Shown here: piece by piece, positions 33,604-41,925 of the stretch
How the letters are laid out: each line of letters begins with the position of its first letter
Position numbering within the stretch: position 1 is the first letter of the stretch
From: Methanomassiliicoccales archaeon
GTDB lineage: Archaea; Thermoplasmatota; Thermoplasmata; Methanomassiliicoccales; JAAEEP01
Direction of reading: 5' to 3'
Assembly (NCBI GenBank): GCA_013415695.1
Contig: JAAEEP010000002.1
Span: 62,001-126,000 of the forward strand
DNA length: 64,000 nucleotides
Position numbers and translations under genes: made by a program
The notes under the pieces: generated by a model
What the model saw: only the letters and a program-made list of their open reading frames with translations
The model's database searches: none
What the model was told of the DNA's origin: nothing

Positions 33604-34966
33604 ATTGTATCTCAATGACGTGGTAGAAAAGGCTCTCAGGAAGGCACTTTTAGAGGGAGCAGAGCAGGCAGAAGTGTTTACCGTTAAGAGCAGAACTCTT
33701 TCTCTGTACATTGAGGATTCCAAGGTGAAGAACCTGGAGGAGAAGTTCGATGTTGGCATCTCGGTAAGAGTTGCTGATGGCAAGAAGCTGGGGGAGGCTT
33801 CCTCGACTATAGCCTCACCTGAGCAGGTTGATGTGTGTACCGATTCAGCGATCAAAGCGGCCAGGGTTTCAGAGCCCGATGCCTTCTTCCAGGGGTTTGG
33901 CCTAGGCGGTGAGGCCGTGATCAGTAGGCCTCATGTGTGGGATGAGGAGGTTGCCAACCTCGACACCAAGAAGCTATCATCGAAAGGGGTAGAGATTGTC
34001 GACGCTTGCATTGGAGTTGGCGATGTCAAGATCCCAAGAGGTCTTATCCGGACTGCCAGTATCGAGACCGAGATAGGGAACTCCAACGGTATGAGCACTA
34101 CTCACAGGAGCACGATGGTCTATCTCCACTTCACATCCATGACATCATCCGGTGTTGCGGGCGAGGGGGAAGAGTCGTTCTTCTCGACAAAACTGGATAT
34201 GGACACCTCTGCGATAGGGACCTCTCTTGCCCAGGGAGCTATGAATTCCGCCAGGGCTGTTACCTTTAAAGGAAGGAGCGAAGTCCCCGTCTTCATTCAG
34301 GCAGCCTCCCTTGCTGAGATGTTCAAGACCTCGGTCGGTTTCTCCATCGACTCGGAGAATGTCAACAGGATGAGGAGCGCCTGGGTTGGGAAGATGGGAA
34401 ACGAAGTAGCTTCCCCAAGCATCTCGATCGTGGACGACCCCACTGATCCCAGGGGCATCCTATGCACTACGCACGACGATGAGGGTACCCCAACGTGCAA
34501 GAGAAACATCGTTGAAGATGGGGTATTGAAGTCAATACTGTTCGACGGATACAACGCCTCGATGGCTGGAGTAAGATCCACAGGGAACGGGCTCAGGAGA
34601 ACTGAACGAGATTCACAGAGCCTCTACCAGTTACCCGTGCATGTGTCCCCTATCAACATGGTAGTTCAGCCTGGATCCAAGGATAGGGATGAACTCATAT
34701 CCACATTCGATAGGGCGGTACTTATCGAGAGGTTCGCCTGGCCTCAGGTGAATCCCATAACCGGAGCGATCGGTCTTGAAGTCAGATGTGCCCACATCAT
34801 GGAAAGAGGAGAGATCGTCGAGACGGTGAAGCACGCGCTGCTTACTGGCAACTTCTACGAATCTCTCAAGAAAGTTGTTGGGATAGCCAATGATCAGAAG
34901 GTCCAGGGATCCTGGATAGTTCCCACAATAGGGTTCGATGGCATGGAGCTTGTGGGGAACCCCTAG
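33590..34966 (+). CDS. tldE: TldE/PmbA-family protease partner
   Basis: 458 residues related to TldD but without HExxxH, as expected of TldE/PmbA. Family patterns include ISVRVADGKKLGEASS near 45, GNSNGMSTTHRST near 165, VDDPTDPRGILCTTHDDEGTPT near 285, and NPITGAIGLEVRCAHIMERGEI near the C-terminus. It has no ATG at the start: the frame opens at TTG 33590 or GTG 33593/33596, within tldD, or TTG 33605 just after it. It forms the inactive half of the heterodimeric protease. Confidence 0.9.
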   Translation: MVVVELYLNDVVEKALRKALLEGAEQAEVFTVKSRTLSLYIEDSKVKNLEEKFDVGISVRVADGKKLGEASSTIASPEQVDVCTDSAIKAARVSEPDAFFQGFGLGGEAVISRPHVWDEEVANLDTKKLSSKGVEIVDACIGVGDVKIPRGLIRTASIETEIGNSNGMSTTHRSTMVYLHFTSMTSSGVAGEGEESFFSTKLDMDTSAIGTSLAQGAMNSARAVTFKGRSEVPVFIQAASLAEMFKTSVGFSIDSENVNRMRSAWVGKMGNEVASPSISIVDDPTDPRGILCTTHDDEGTPTCKRNIVEDGVLKSILFDGYNASMAGVRSTGNGLRRTERDSQSLYQLPVHVSPINMVVQPGSKDRDELISTFDRAVLIERFAWPQVNPITGAIGLEVRCAHIMERGEIVETVKHALLTGNFYESLKKVVGIANDQKVQGSWIVPTIGFDGMELVGNP

Positions 34967-34982
34967 ATCTCGAAAGAAGTGA

Positions 34983-35351
34983 TCATCCTTTGACCAGGCT
35001 GACCCTGGTCCTATCTCCTATTTTTTTCAGGACTTTAGCATCTCCCATGACCATTCCCACGGGAGATACATCGCTTACGGCTGTAGGGGCACCGTCGGCA
35101 CTGACTGGCGTGGGACCGAAGAAGAAGCAGAGAGCGTTCCCGTTAGGCCAGAATGCCACCTCTCCCACCTTCATTCGGGTCCTGCCGTTCTCGATGGGCA
35201 TCTCAACGGGTATCTCGAAGTAGATCTCCTCTCCCCAGACGTTGACGTACGCTTCGAATGGCAGAGCAAGCCATATGGCGTTGGCGGTATCCGAGTCGTT
35301 CAGCTCTATCTCGAACAGCTGATCCGGAGTCCTCATAACCATTTTCTTCAT
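34983..35351 (-). CDS. Cyclophilin-like fold protein
   Basis: 122 residues. The sequence FEIELNDSDTANAIWLALPFEAYVNVWGEEIYFEIPV, followed by VGEVAFWPNGNALCFFFGPTP, matches the small archaeal/bacterial cyclophilin-like family (PF04126 type). These share the cyclophilin barrel, but peptidyl-prolyl isomerase activity has not been shown to my knowledge. No signal peptide is present. It is convergent with tldE, separated by 16 bases, and stands alone on its strand. Confidence 0.85.
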   Translation of the reverse strand: MKKMVMRTPDQLFEIELNDSDTANAIWLALPFEAYVNVWGEEIYFEIPVEMPIENGRTRMKVGEVAFWPNGNALCFFFGPTPVSADGAPTAVSDVSPVGMVMGDAKVLKKIGDRTRVSLVKG

Positions 35352-35429
35352 GACATCTCCTCCATTGAAAATATGATTATAGGCTATATGAATAAGGATT
35401 GAGAGGTAAATGGTTTAGGAGGGAGTTGA

Positions 35430-36428
35430 TTACTCCTTCGGATCGCCCATCTCGAAGAGTGTGCGCAGCTCTCTGCCAACTACCTCGATCTGGCGGTCGT
35501 ACTCTTCCTGGTACATCCCCTTCATCCGCTTGATCCCGGTCTTCCAGTCCGCTATCCACTCGTCCGAGAACTTGCCGGAAAGGATGTTGTCCAGCATCTC
35601 CTGCATGCCCTTCTTCACCCTCTCATCGATGATCATGCCCCTCTGGGACAGGCCACCGAACTCCGCGGTATTGGAAACGTTGTCCCACATGCCGGTAAGA
35701 CCTCCAGCGTAGATGAGGTCAACGATGAGCTTCAGCTCGTTGAGGACCTCGAAGTATGCGATCTCGGGCTGGTATCCGTTCTCGACAAGCACTTCGAAAC
35801 CAGCTATTATGAGTCCGGTAACGCCGCCGCACAGCACAGCCTGCTCACCGAAGAGATCGGAGGTGACCTCCTCGTGGAATGTTGTCTCAAGCACCCCGGG
35901 CTTGGTGGCGCCGATCCCCTTCGCGATGGCCAGGGCCACTTCCTTAGCTTGACCAGATACGTCCCTCTCGACCGCGATGAGCGCGGGAACGCCGAATCCC
36001 TGAAGGAAGACTTCCCTCTCTCTCTTTCCCGGTGACTTAGGGGCCATCATGATGACGTCCACACCCTCAGGAGGCACAATCTGATTGTAGATGATGCTGA
36101 ATCCGTGAGCGAAGTCCAGTGTGCAACCAGGCTTGAGGTAGGGTTCGATCTGTTCATCGTACACGATCTTCTGAACCTCGTCAGGAACCAGGATCATTAC
36201 GATATCCGCGCCATTCACCGCGTCGGGTATCTCGGCAACGGTCATTCCTTCCTCTTGGGCTTTCTTCCAGGAAGCTCCATCCTTCCTAACGCCAACAACC
36301 ACATCGCAACCACTGTCCCTGAGGCATAGGGACTGGGCCCTGCCCTGGCTGCCATAACCAATCACTGCGATCTTCTTGCCGTCCAGGACCGAAAGGTCAA
36401 CGTCGGCCTCATGATACACTTTTACCAT
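35430..36428 (-). CDS. ilvC: Ketol-acid reductoisomerase
   Basis: 332 residues, class I size. The NADPH motif VIGYGSQGRAQSLCLRDSG, the Arg/Lys-containing VGVRKDGASWKKA loop, and the catalytic region MMAPKSPGKREREVFLQG are clear; metal ligands lie in the ETTFHEEVTSDLFGEQAVLCGG segment. It converts acetolactate to dihydroxyisovalerate in valine, isoleucine and leucine synthesis. It is the last of ilvB-ilvN-ilvC on the minus strand, 74 bases after the ACT gene, with an AT-rich stretch just upstream that could be an internal promoter. Confidence 0.97.
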   Translation of the reverse strand: MVKVYHEADVDLSVLDGKKIAVIGYGSQGRAQSLCLRDSGCDVVVGVRKDGASWKKAQEEGMTVAEIPDAVNGADIVMILVPDEVQKIVYDEQIEPYLKPGCTLDFAHGFSIIYNQIVPPEGVDVIMMAPKSPGKREREVFLQGFGVPALIAVERDVSGQAKEVALAIAKGIGATKPGVLETTFHEEVTSDLFGEQAVLCGGVTGLIIAGFEVLVENGYQPEIAYFEVLNELKLIVDLIYAGGLTGMWDNVSNTAEFGGLSQRGMIIDERVKKGMQEMLDNILSGKFSDEWIADWKTGIKRMKGMYQEEYDRQIEVVGRELRTLFEMGDPKE

Positions 36429-36502
36429 ACTCTCACCTTTAAATTGAACCTTATTCCGCTAAAGACAGATGCGTATAAAGAATATTCGCATTCCGCGGTC
36501 CC

Positions 36503-36823
36503 CTAGAAGGACAGCGAGCCTTTCTCCTTAGCGCTCTTAATGATATCGAAGGTATGCCCATTCTGGGGAACCGCCTCCCAATTACAGACCACTCGCTCGT
36601 TCAGGTACTCTGCCGAAAGCACGTCTGGTATAGCCTTCAAGGCGTAGAGGGTCTTCCCCTTTCCGGGAAGGTTGGTAATTCCCAGCAACATGATCATCTT
36701 ACCCTCTTTCTTCCCTATGATGGCCGTCTCGACCATGATCTTTCGCCGCACCAGCTCGATGAACACCCTCTGACACAGACCCTGCGAATCCCTACCTACC
36801 ACTTGGACGATTTCCATTTGCAT
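36503..36823 (-). CDS. ilvN: ACT-domain subunit, probable acetolactate synthase regulator
   Basis: 106 residues with one N-terminal ACT-like domain (MEIVQVVGRDSQGLCQRVFIELVRRKIMVETAIIGKK). IlvH subunits have about 160 residues with a second domain; this one is closer in size to E. coli IlvN. It overlaps the ilvB 3' end by 28 bases and precedes ilvC, so the valine-sensing subunit of acetohydroxyacid synthase is the natural call. The sequence is divergent, and the usual Asn-rich effector-binding loop is not obvious. Confidence 0.7.
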   Translation of the reverse strand: MQMEIVQVVGRDSQGLCQRVFIELVRRKIMVETAIIGKKEGKMIMLLGITNLPGKGKTLYALKAIPDVLSAEYLNERVVCNWEAVPQNGHTFDIIKSAKEKGSLSF

Positions 36824-38475
36824 CTCCCCTGTATTACCTGATCGGCTCCCGCTCCTGCGGGTACCATCGGGAGGACATCTTCCTCTGGATCCGTTATGAC
36901 ATCAACCATGAACGGGACGTCGGATTTTAACCCTCTTTCCAGCGCTTCTCTCAATTCAGAGGGTCTTTCGACTCTGACCCCCTCGGCACCGTACCCCTCT
37001 GCCAGCTTCACGAAATCTGGGTTATCCCTGAGCTCGGTGCCTGAGTAGCGCTTATCCTTGAAGAGCTTCTGCCACTGCTTAACCATGCCGAGCCAGCCAT
37101 TGTTCATTACCACGACCATCACTGGCAGGTCCTCGGAAACAGCGGTGGCGAATTCCTGGATTACCATCTGGATGCTGCCATCGCCAGCGATATCCAACAC
37201 CGGTCGGTCCGGGTATGCGACCTTGACACCCAGCGCAGCTGGGAAGCCGAATCCCATGGTCCCAAACCCTCCGGATGAGATGAACTGTCTGGGGCTCTTG
37301 ACCCTGAAGAGATGAGCGGCCCACATCTGGTTCTGACCGACCTCCGTGGTGACCATCGCATTCTCTGGTACGAGTTCGTTGAGTTCATGCATGATCTTCT
37401 GGGGTTTAACAGGCATCTCCCCCAGGTCTATGTTACAGTCACAGAACTCCCTCATCTCCGTAATCCTCTGTGACCAGGGCGTATCGCCCCTGGAAGCTCC
37501 AAGACCCTGAATTATCGCGTTAAGAGCTTTCTTAGCATCTCCCACAAGCCTGACCTCTGTCTGGGGGCTCTTTCCCGCCTCGCCGGGATCGATATCCACG
37601 TGCACTATCTTCGTCTCGCTCGGAAGGTCGTTCTTGCCCGTGCTCCGGTCTGAGAATCTTGTGCCCACGGCTAGGAGAACATCGCACTCCATGTAAGCCC
37701 GTCTTGGACACGCTCTTCCATGCATGCCTATCAACCCCAGAGCCAGCGGGTGAGTCTCAGGAACAACGCTCTTTCCCATTAGCGTGGTTGTTATTGGGGC
37801 CATTAGTGTCTCGGCCAGCTTCACGATCTCCTGATGTGCCCCTGCCCATACACATCCGCCACCGACCATGATGAGAGGGCGCTCAGCGTTCTTCAGAAGC
37901 TTGATTGCCTGAGGCAGTTCTGAAAGATCCTCGGGATGAGGGTCTACTGGGTACTTCATCCTCATGAGTTCGTCTGGCACTTCTCCTAGCATGGCGTCCA
38001 TGGGGAGGTCGATGTGAACGGGTCCGTAACGTCCCGTGGTGGCTATGGCCATCCCTCTGATGACCGCTTCTGGAAGATCGCAAGGATCAAGGATCCTGTA
38101 GTTGTGCTTTGTAACCGGCATCATGAGGCTGAAGGAGTCCCCCTCCTGGAAGGCCTGGTGGCCGATCACAGGGGTCCTGACTTGGCCAGTAATGGCCAAT
38201 ATTGGTGACGAATCGACGAAGGCCGTTGCAACCCCCGTAACGAGGTTGGTTGCCCCAGGCCCTGAGGTGGACATACACACCCCGATCCTTCCCGTGGCCC
38301 TGGCGTACCCATCGGCCATGTGGGCCGCACACTGCTCGTGTCGGACCAGCACGTGGCGTATGTTCGAGTCCAGGAGATCATCGTAGATGGGCATGGTGGT
38401 GCCCCCTGGGATGCCGAACATGACATCGACGCCTTGTTGTTCCAGAAGCTCTAGAAGCGCCTTACTACCTCTCAT
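36796..38475 (-). CDS. ilvB: Acetolactate synthase, catalytic subunit
   Basis: 559 residues from the ATG at 38475 (MRGSKALLELLEQQGVDV), preceded by GGAGTGG; the frame extends upstream to 38571 but without homology. It has the thiamine diphosphate enzyme layout: the catalytic Glu in VRHEQCAAHMADGYAR, SGPGATNLVTG, the central FAD-binding domain, and the C-terminal cofactor motif GDGSIQMVIQEFATA..VMNNGWLGM. It joins two pyruvates, or pyruvate and 2-oxobutyrate. First gene of ilvB-ilvN-ilvC. Transcription likely starts near 38609, leaving a leader of about 130 bases with a strong hairpin. Confidence 0.96.
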   Translation of the reverse strand: MRGSKALLELLEQQGVDVMFGIPGGTTMPIYDDLLDSNIRHVLVRHEQCAAHMADGYARATGRIGVCMSTSGPGATNLVTGVATAFVDSSPILAITGQVRTPVIGHQAFQEGDSFSLMMPVTKHNYRILDPCDLPEAVIRGMAIATTGRYGPVHIDLPMDAMLGEVPDELMRMKYPVDPHPEDLSELPQAIKLLKNAERPLIMVGGGCVWAGAHQEIVKLAETLMAPITTTLMGKSVVPETHPLALGLIGMHGRACPRRAYMECDVLLAVGTRFSDRSTGKNDLPSETKIVHVDIDPGEAGKSPQTEVRLVGDAKKALNAIIQGLGASRGDTPWSQRITEMREFCDCNIDLGEMPVKPQKIMHELNELVPENAMVTTEVGQNQMWAAHLFRVKSPRQFISSGGFGTMGFGFPAALGVKVAYPDRPVLDIAGDGSIQMVIQEFATAVSEDLPVMVVVMNNGWLGMVKQWQKLFKDKRYSGTELRDNPDFVKLAEGYGAEGVRVERPSELREALERGLKSDVPFMVDVITDPEEDVLPMVPAGAGADQVIQGRCKWKSSKW

Positions 38476-38507
38476 AGAGTATCCACTCCGCAAACCAACA
38501 ATTCCTT

Positions 38508-38534
38508 GAGGACATCCAGAAAAGGGATGTCCTC
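38508..38534 (-). promoter_or_regulatory. Perfect 10-base hairpin in ilvB leader
   Basis: GAGGACATCC (38508-38517) and GGATGTCCTC (38525-38534) are perfect inverted copies around a 7-base loop. The hairpin lies about 33 bases ahead of the ilvB start codon and downstream of the likely promoter (minus-strand TGTTATATAC, 38631-38640), so it would form in the transcript. No T-run follows, so it does not look like a simple terminator. Confidence 0.5.
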
Positions 38535-38743
38535 TATCTAATGATAATCCCCACTCTGCGAATAACAGCAATGATGGGCGTTTCCCTCAGAATGGGTTGC
38601 TTAGACACGATTCTCGAAATCTTACCCATCGTATATAACATTTCCTCAAATTGTCGAACTTGAAGAATTCGATCTTTTCCCATGTTATTAGATAATGATT
38701 CCATGGAAAGTTATTTCGATTGGTCCTCACCTTCTACCCATGA

Positions 38744-39736
38744 ATGAGCATCATCTTCCATCCACGATTTCTCGACCATCAGCAGTGGGAGAGTCATCCG
38801 GAATCTCCATTAAGGCTGGTAAGGGCGGTGGACAAGATGATGGAGCTATGGGTATGGAACAACGTCGTGTTTCCACAACCAGCGACCAAGGAGGATCTCC
38901 TGCTGGTCCATACAGATAGGCTGGTGTCCAGTGTGGCCAATTCAAGAGAATGCTATCTTGATCCAGACACCTTCGTCCACGAGGAGACCTATGGGATTGC
39001 CCTTTTAGCCGCAGGAGGAACCATCGAGGCTGCCCGTAGGGCGAAAGAGGAGGAAACACCGTCGGTCGCTCTGGTAAGGCCCCCTGGCCATCATGCAGGG
39101 GCCGATTTTCTGGGCGGATTCTGCTATTTCAACAACGCCGCCATCGCCGTCAAGAAGCTGGGAATAAGAGCAGCCATCGTTGATATCGACGTTCATCATG
39201 GCAATGGCACGCAGAGCATCTTCTGGGATGATGATGACGTTCTCTACATCTCGACTCACCAGTACGGCATATACCCGGGTACGGGAGCAGCTGAGGAAGT
39301 GGGTGAGGGTGCTGGTGAAGGGTTCACAGTGAACATCCCGTTCGACGGAGGGGCGGGGGATGCATCCTTCATGATGGCCTTTGATCGAATCGTGAAACCC
39401 GTTGTTGAGCAGTTCAAACCCCAGATGGTCATCATCGATATTGGCGTAGACGCCCATTACATGGACCCACTAGCATCCCTATCACTGTCATCACCCGGAT
39501 ACCTCGAGCTGTGCAAGAGGCTGATGACAATACCAGCGGATTATGGCGCCACATTCGTGTTGGAGGGAGGTTATCACCTTGATTCGACCGCGGAGGTGAT
39601 CGGTGGTCTGGTAGCCATGTGTCAGGGAGTTCCCGCCAGGATGAAGTACTATCAGAACATGGATAACGAGTTGTGTGGTCTTCCCAACATCGAGCGGGTC
39701 GTTTCAATCCAGAAGGATTACTGGGACATAGAATGA
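38744..39736 (+). CDS. Histone-deacetylase-family (acetoin-utilisation-like) deacetylase
   Basis: 330 residues of the class II HDAC/AcuC superfamily. Catalytic His pair in RPPGHHAG, zinc ligands in DIDVHHGNGTQ and IGVDAHYMDPL, and the glycine-rich VLEGGYHLDS near the C-terminus. These enzymes remove acetyl groups from lysines or polyamines. Box A AGTTATTTCG (about 38710-38719) is about 26 bases before the ATG at 38744, indicating a leaderless message. It is divergent from ilvB and precedes the GAPDH/PGK cluster by 106 bases. Whether it acts on chromatin protein or on metabolic enzymes is not visible. Confidence 0.92.
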   Translation: MSIIFHPRFLDHQQWESHPESPLRLVRAVDKMMELWVWNNVVFPQPATKEDLLLVHTDRLVSSVANSRECYLDPDTFVHEETYGIALLAAGGTIEAARRAKEEETPSVALVRPPGHHAGADFLGGFCYFNNAAIAVKKLGIRAAIVDIDVHHGNGTQSIFWDDDDVLYISTHQYGIYPGTGAAEEVGEGAGEGFTVNIPFDGGAGDASFMMAFDRIVKPVVEQFKPQMVIIDIGVDAHYMDPLASLSLSSPGYLELCKRLMTIPADYGATFVLEGGYHLDSTAEVIGGLVAMCQGVPARMKYYQNMDNELCGLPNIERVVSIQKDYWDIE

Positions 39737-39842
39737 TTGAGGGATGCCCTGAAATATACCGTATGCCTTCTCAATTCCGAGCGGTAGGGGACCGCAAGGA
39801 AAATAATGACAAACCCATATCCCCTATGACGGAGGTATCAGG

Positions 39843-40859
39843 ATGAAGGTCAGGGTCGGCATCAACGGATATGGTACCATCGGCAAGAGGACCGCCTACG
39901 CCATCATGAATCAGGATGACATGGAGATCGTGGGGGTCACCAAACGGAGACCATCTTACGAGGCCAGATTGGCAGTCAAACAGGGTCTGCCTCTCTATGT
40001 CACCAATGCGGAGGACATTGAGGTTTTCGAGAAGGAGGAAATCCCGGTGACCGGGACCCTCAAGGAGCTGTCGGAAAAAGCCGATATCATCGTGGACTGC
40101 ACCCCAGGCGGGGTTGGAGCAACCTGGAAGGAGCTCTATGACCAATCCGGGGTGAAAGCCATATTCCAGGGCGGTGAGGAACATTCCCTCGCAGGCGTTT
40201 CCTTCAACTCTTTTGCCAACTACCACGAGTCTTGGGGGGCAAGGTACTCAAGGGTGGTCTCCTGCAATACAACCGGACTGATCAGGACCCTTTACCCATT
40301 GGACCGTGTTTTCGGGGTGGAGAGGGTCTTCGCATCATTGGTCAGGAGGGGGGCCGATCCCGGCGACAGGAAGGGCGCACCTCTGAACGCGGTTGAACCC
40401 TCATTGAAGCTACCCACTCATCACGGGCCAGATGTACAGACGATCCTGCCTTGGCTCAATATTCACACCATGGCCGTCAAGACGCCGACAACCATGATGC
40501 ATATCCACTGCATCACGGCCGATCTAAAGCGAAAGACGAACGAGACGGACGTGTTGTCAGTATGGGATAACGTGCCAAGGATCAAGTTCGTCAGCGGAAA
40601 GCACGGGATCAAGTCCTCGGCTCAGATCATGGAGTTGGCCAGGGACCTCAATAGGCCCAGAGGGGACTTCATGGAGATAATCGTCTGGTCAGATGGTATC
40701 AAGGTGGAGGATAAGACGCTGTATTACTACCAGGCAGTCCACCAGGAGAGCGACGTTGTCCCGGAGATCATTGATTGCATACGGTCGATGATGAAGCTCG
40801 AGGAGGATCCGATCAAGTCCATCAGGAAGACAGATCGCAGCATGGGAATCGGGAAGTGA
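39843..40859 (+). CDS. gap: Glyceraldehyde-3-phosphate dehydrogenase, archaeal type II
   Basis: 338 residues of the archaeal-specific GAPDH: N-terminal VGINGYGTIGKRTAYAI, ITVD-like DCTPGGVGA near 86, catalytic Cys141 in VVSCNTTGL, and HTMAVKTPTTMMHIH in the catalytic domain. It interconverts glyceraldehyde 3-phosphate and 1,3-bisphosphoglycerate with NADP(H), and in many archaea serves gluconeogenesis. GGAGGT lies six bases before the ATG. A second, type I GAPDH follows after 47 bases and phosphoglycerate kinase after that, all on the same strand. Confidence 0.96.
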   Translation: MKVRVGINGYGTIGKRTAYAIMNQDDMEIVGVTKRRPSYEARLAVKQGLPLYVTNAEDIEVFEKEEIPVTGTLKELSEKADIIVDCTPGGVGATWKELYDQSGVKAIFQGGEEHSLAGVSFNSFANYHESWGARYSRVVSCNTTGLIRTLYPLDRVFGVERVFASLVRRGADPGDRKGAPLNAVEPSLKLPTHHGPDVQTILPWLNIHTMAVKTPTTMMHIHCITADLKRKTNETDVLSVWDNVPRIKFVSGKHGIKSSAQIMELARDLNRPRGDFMEIIVWSDGIKVEDKTLYYYQAVHQESDVVPEIIDCIRSMMKLEEDPIKSIRKTDRSMGIGK

Positions 40860-40906
40860 AGCGCAGAAGGATTTTTTAGCTCCTGAGGACGTGCAATATC
40901 GATAGT

Positions 40907-41914
40907 ATGCTAAAGATCGCCATCAACGGATTCGGGAGGATCGGCAGGTCTTTCTTGAGGGCGGCGATGTTCCGTCGCGAGTACGGGTCGAAGTATGAAG
41001 TGGTTGCGGTGAACGACCTGGCCGCAGCCTCCACACTAGCATATCTACTGAAACACGACTCGGTCCATGGAAATCTTAGCAATGATATCAAGGCTACCGA
41101 TGGAGGAGTATCGGTCGATGATAGATTGATATCGTTCATTAGCGAGAAGGATCCTTCCAGGCTTCCCTGGGAGAAGCTTGGGGCGGATGTGGTGATCGAG
41201 TCAACCGGTTTCTTCACGGATAGAAAGAGCAGCCAGATGCATCTGGATGCAGGTGCTGACAAGGTGATCATCTCAGCTCCGGCCAAGAATCCAGATGTCA
41301 CCGTTGTGTTGGGCGCGAACCAGGAGGCTTACCACAGAGATGAGCACAGGATAATATCAATGGCATCTTGCACCACCAACAGTGTGGCGCTTCCGGCAAA
41401 AGTGCTCAACGACCGCTTTCACATCATGGCTGGGCTGATGACTACGGTACACGCGTACACCGGGGATCAGAGGCTTCTGGACTTCCCCCACACCGATCTC
41501 CGAAGGGCCAGGGCTGCCCCCCTGTCAATCGTACCGACGACAACTGGAGCGGCGAGAGCGGTCTCTCTGGTGCTTCCGGAGCTGAAGGGCAAACTGAACG
41601 GATTGGCGTTGAGAGTTCCCGTGCCTGATGGATCGATAACCGACCTCACGGTTTGGGTAGCTGAGGAAGCAGATCGGGAGAAGGTCAACTCCGCGCTTAA
41701 GGATGCGTCGGAGGGTGTGATGAAAGGGTTCCTGGGTTACTCTGAGGAACCATTGGTTTCCGTTGATATTGTGGGAGACCCAAGGTCGTCTATCGTTGAT
41801 GCACCCAGCACGCTTGTTTCCAAGGAAAAGGGTAATCTAGTGAAAGTCTTATGCTGGTACGACAACGAGTGGGGATACGCCAACCGGCTTGTTGACTTTC
41901 TTTCCTATATCTGA
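40907..41914 (+). CDS. gapA: Glyceraldehyde-3-phosphate dehydrogenase, bacterial-like type I
   Basis: 335 residues of the classical bacterial/eukaryotic GAPDH: IAINGFGRIGRSFLRA, VNDLAAASTLAYLLKHDSVHG, catalytic Cys155 in SMASCTTNS, His182 in TTVHAYTGDQRLLDFPH, LRRARAAPLSIVPTTTGAA, and the C-terminal WYDNEWGYANRLVD. Asp37 at the end of beta-strand 2 favours NAD, while the YTGDQRLLDFPH loop is intermediate between NAD and NADP types. Type I enzymes are rare in archaea, and most are thought to have come from bacteria. Base composition resembles its neighbours, so any transfer is not recent. A possible box A (ATTTTTTAG, about 40870) may give it its own promoter. Confidence 0.96.
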   Translation: MLKIAINGFGRIGRSFLRAAMFRREYGSKYEVVAVNDLAAASTLAYLLKHDSVHGNLSNDIKATDGGVSVDDRLISFISEKDPSRLPWEKLGADVVIESTGFFTDRKSSQMHLDAGADKVIISAPAKNPDVTVVLGANQEAYHRDEHRIISMASCTTNSVALPAKVLNDRFHIMAGLMTTVHAYTGDQRLLDFPHTDLRRARAAPLSIVPTTTGAARAVSLVLPELKGKLNGLALRVPVPDGSITDLTVWVAEEADREKVNSALKDASEGVMKGFLGYSEEPLVSVDIVGDPRSSIVDAPSTLVSKEKGNLVKVLCWYDNEWGYANRLVDFLSYI

Positions 41915-41925
41915 GGTGGAAGGGG

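Noticed and set aside
38476-38571. In-frame N-terminal extension of ilvB
   Set aside because: The extension includes the hairpin and lacks similarity to acetolactate synthases; the ATG at 38475 has an SD-like GGAGTGG and matches the family N-terminus.
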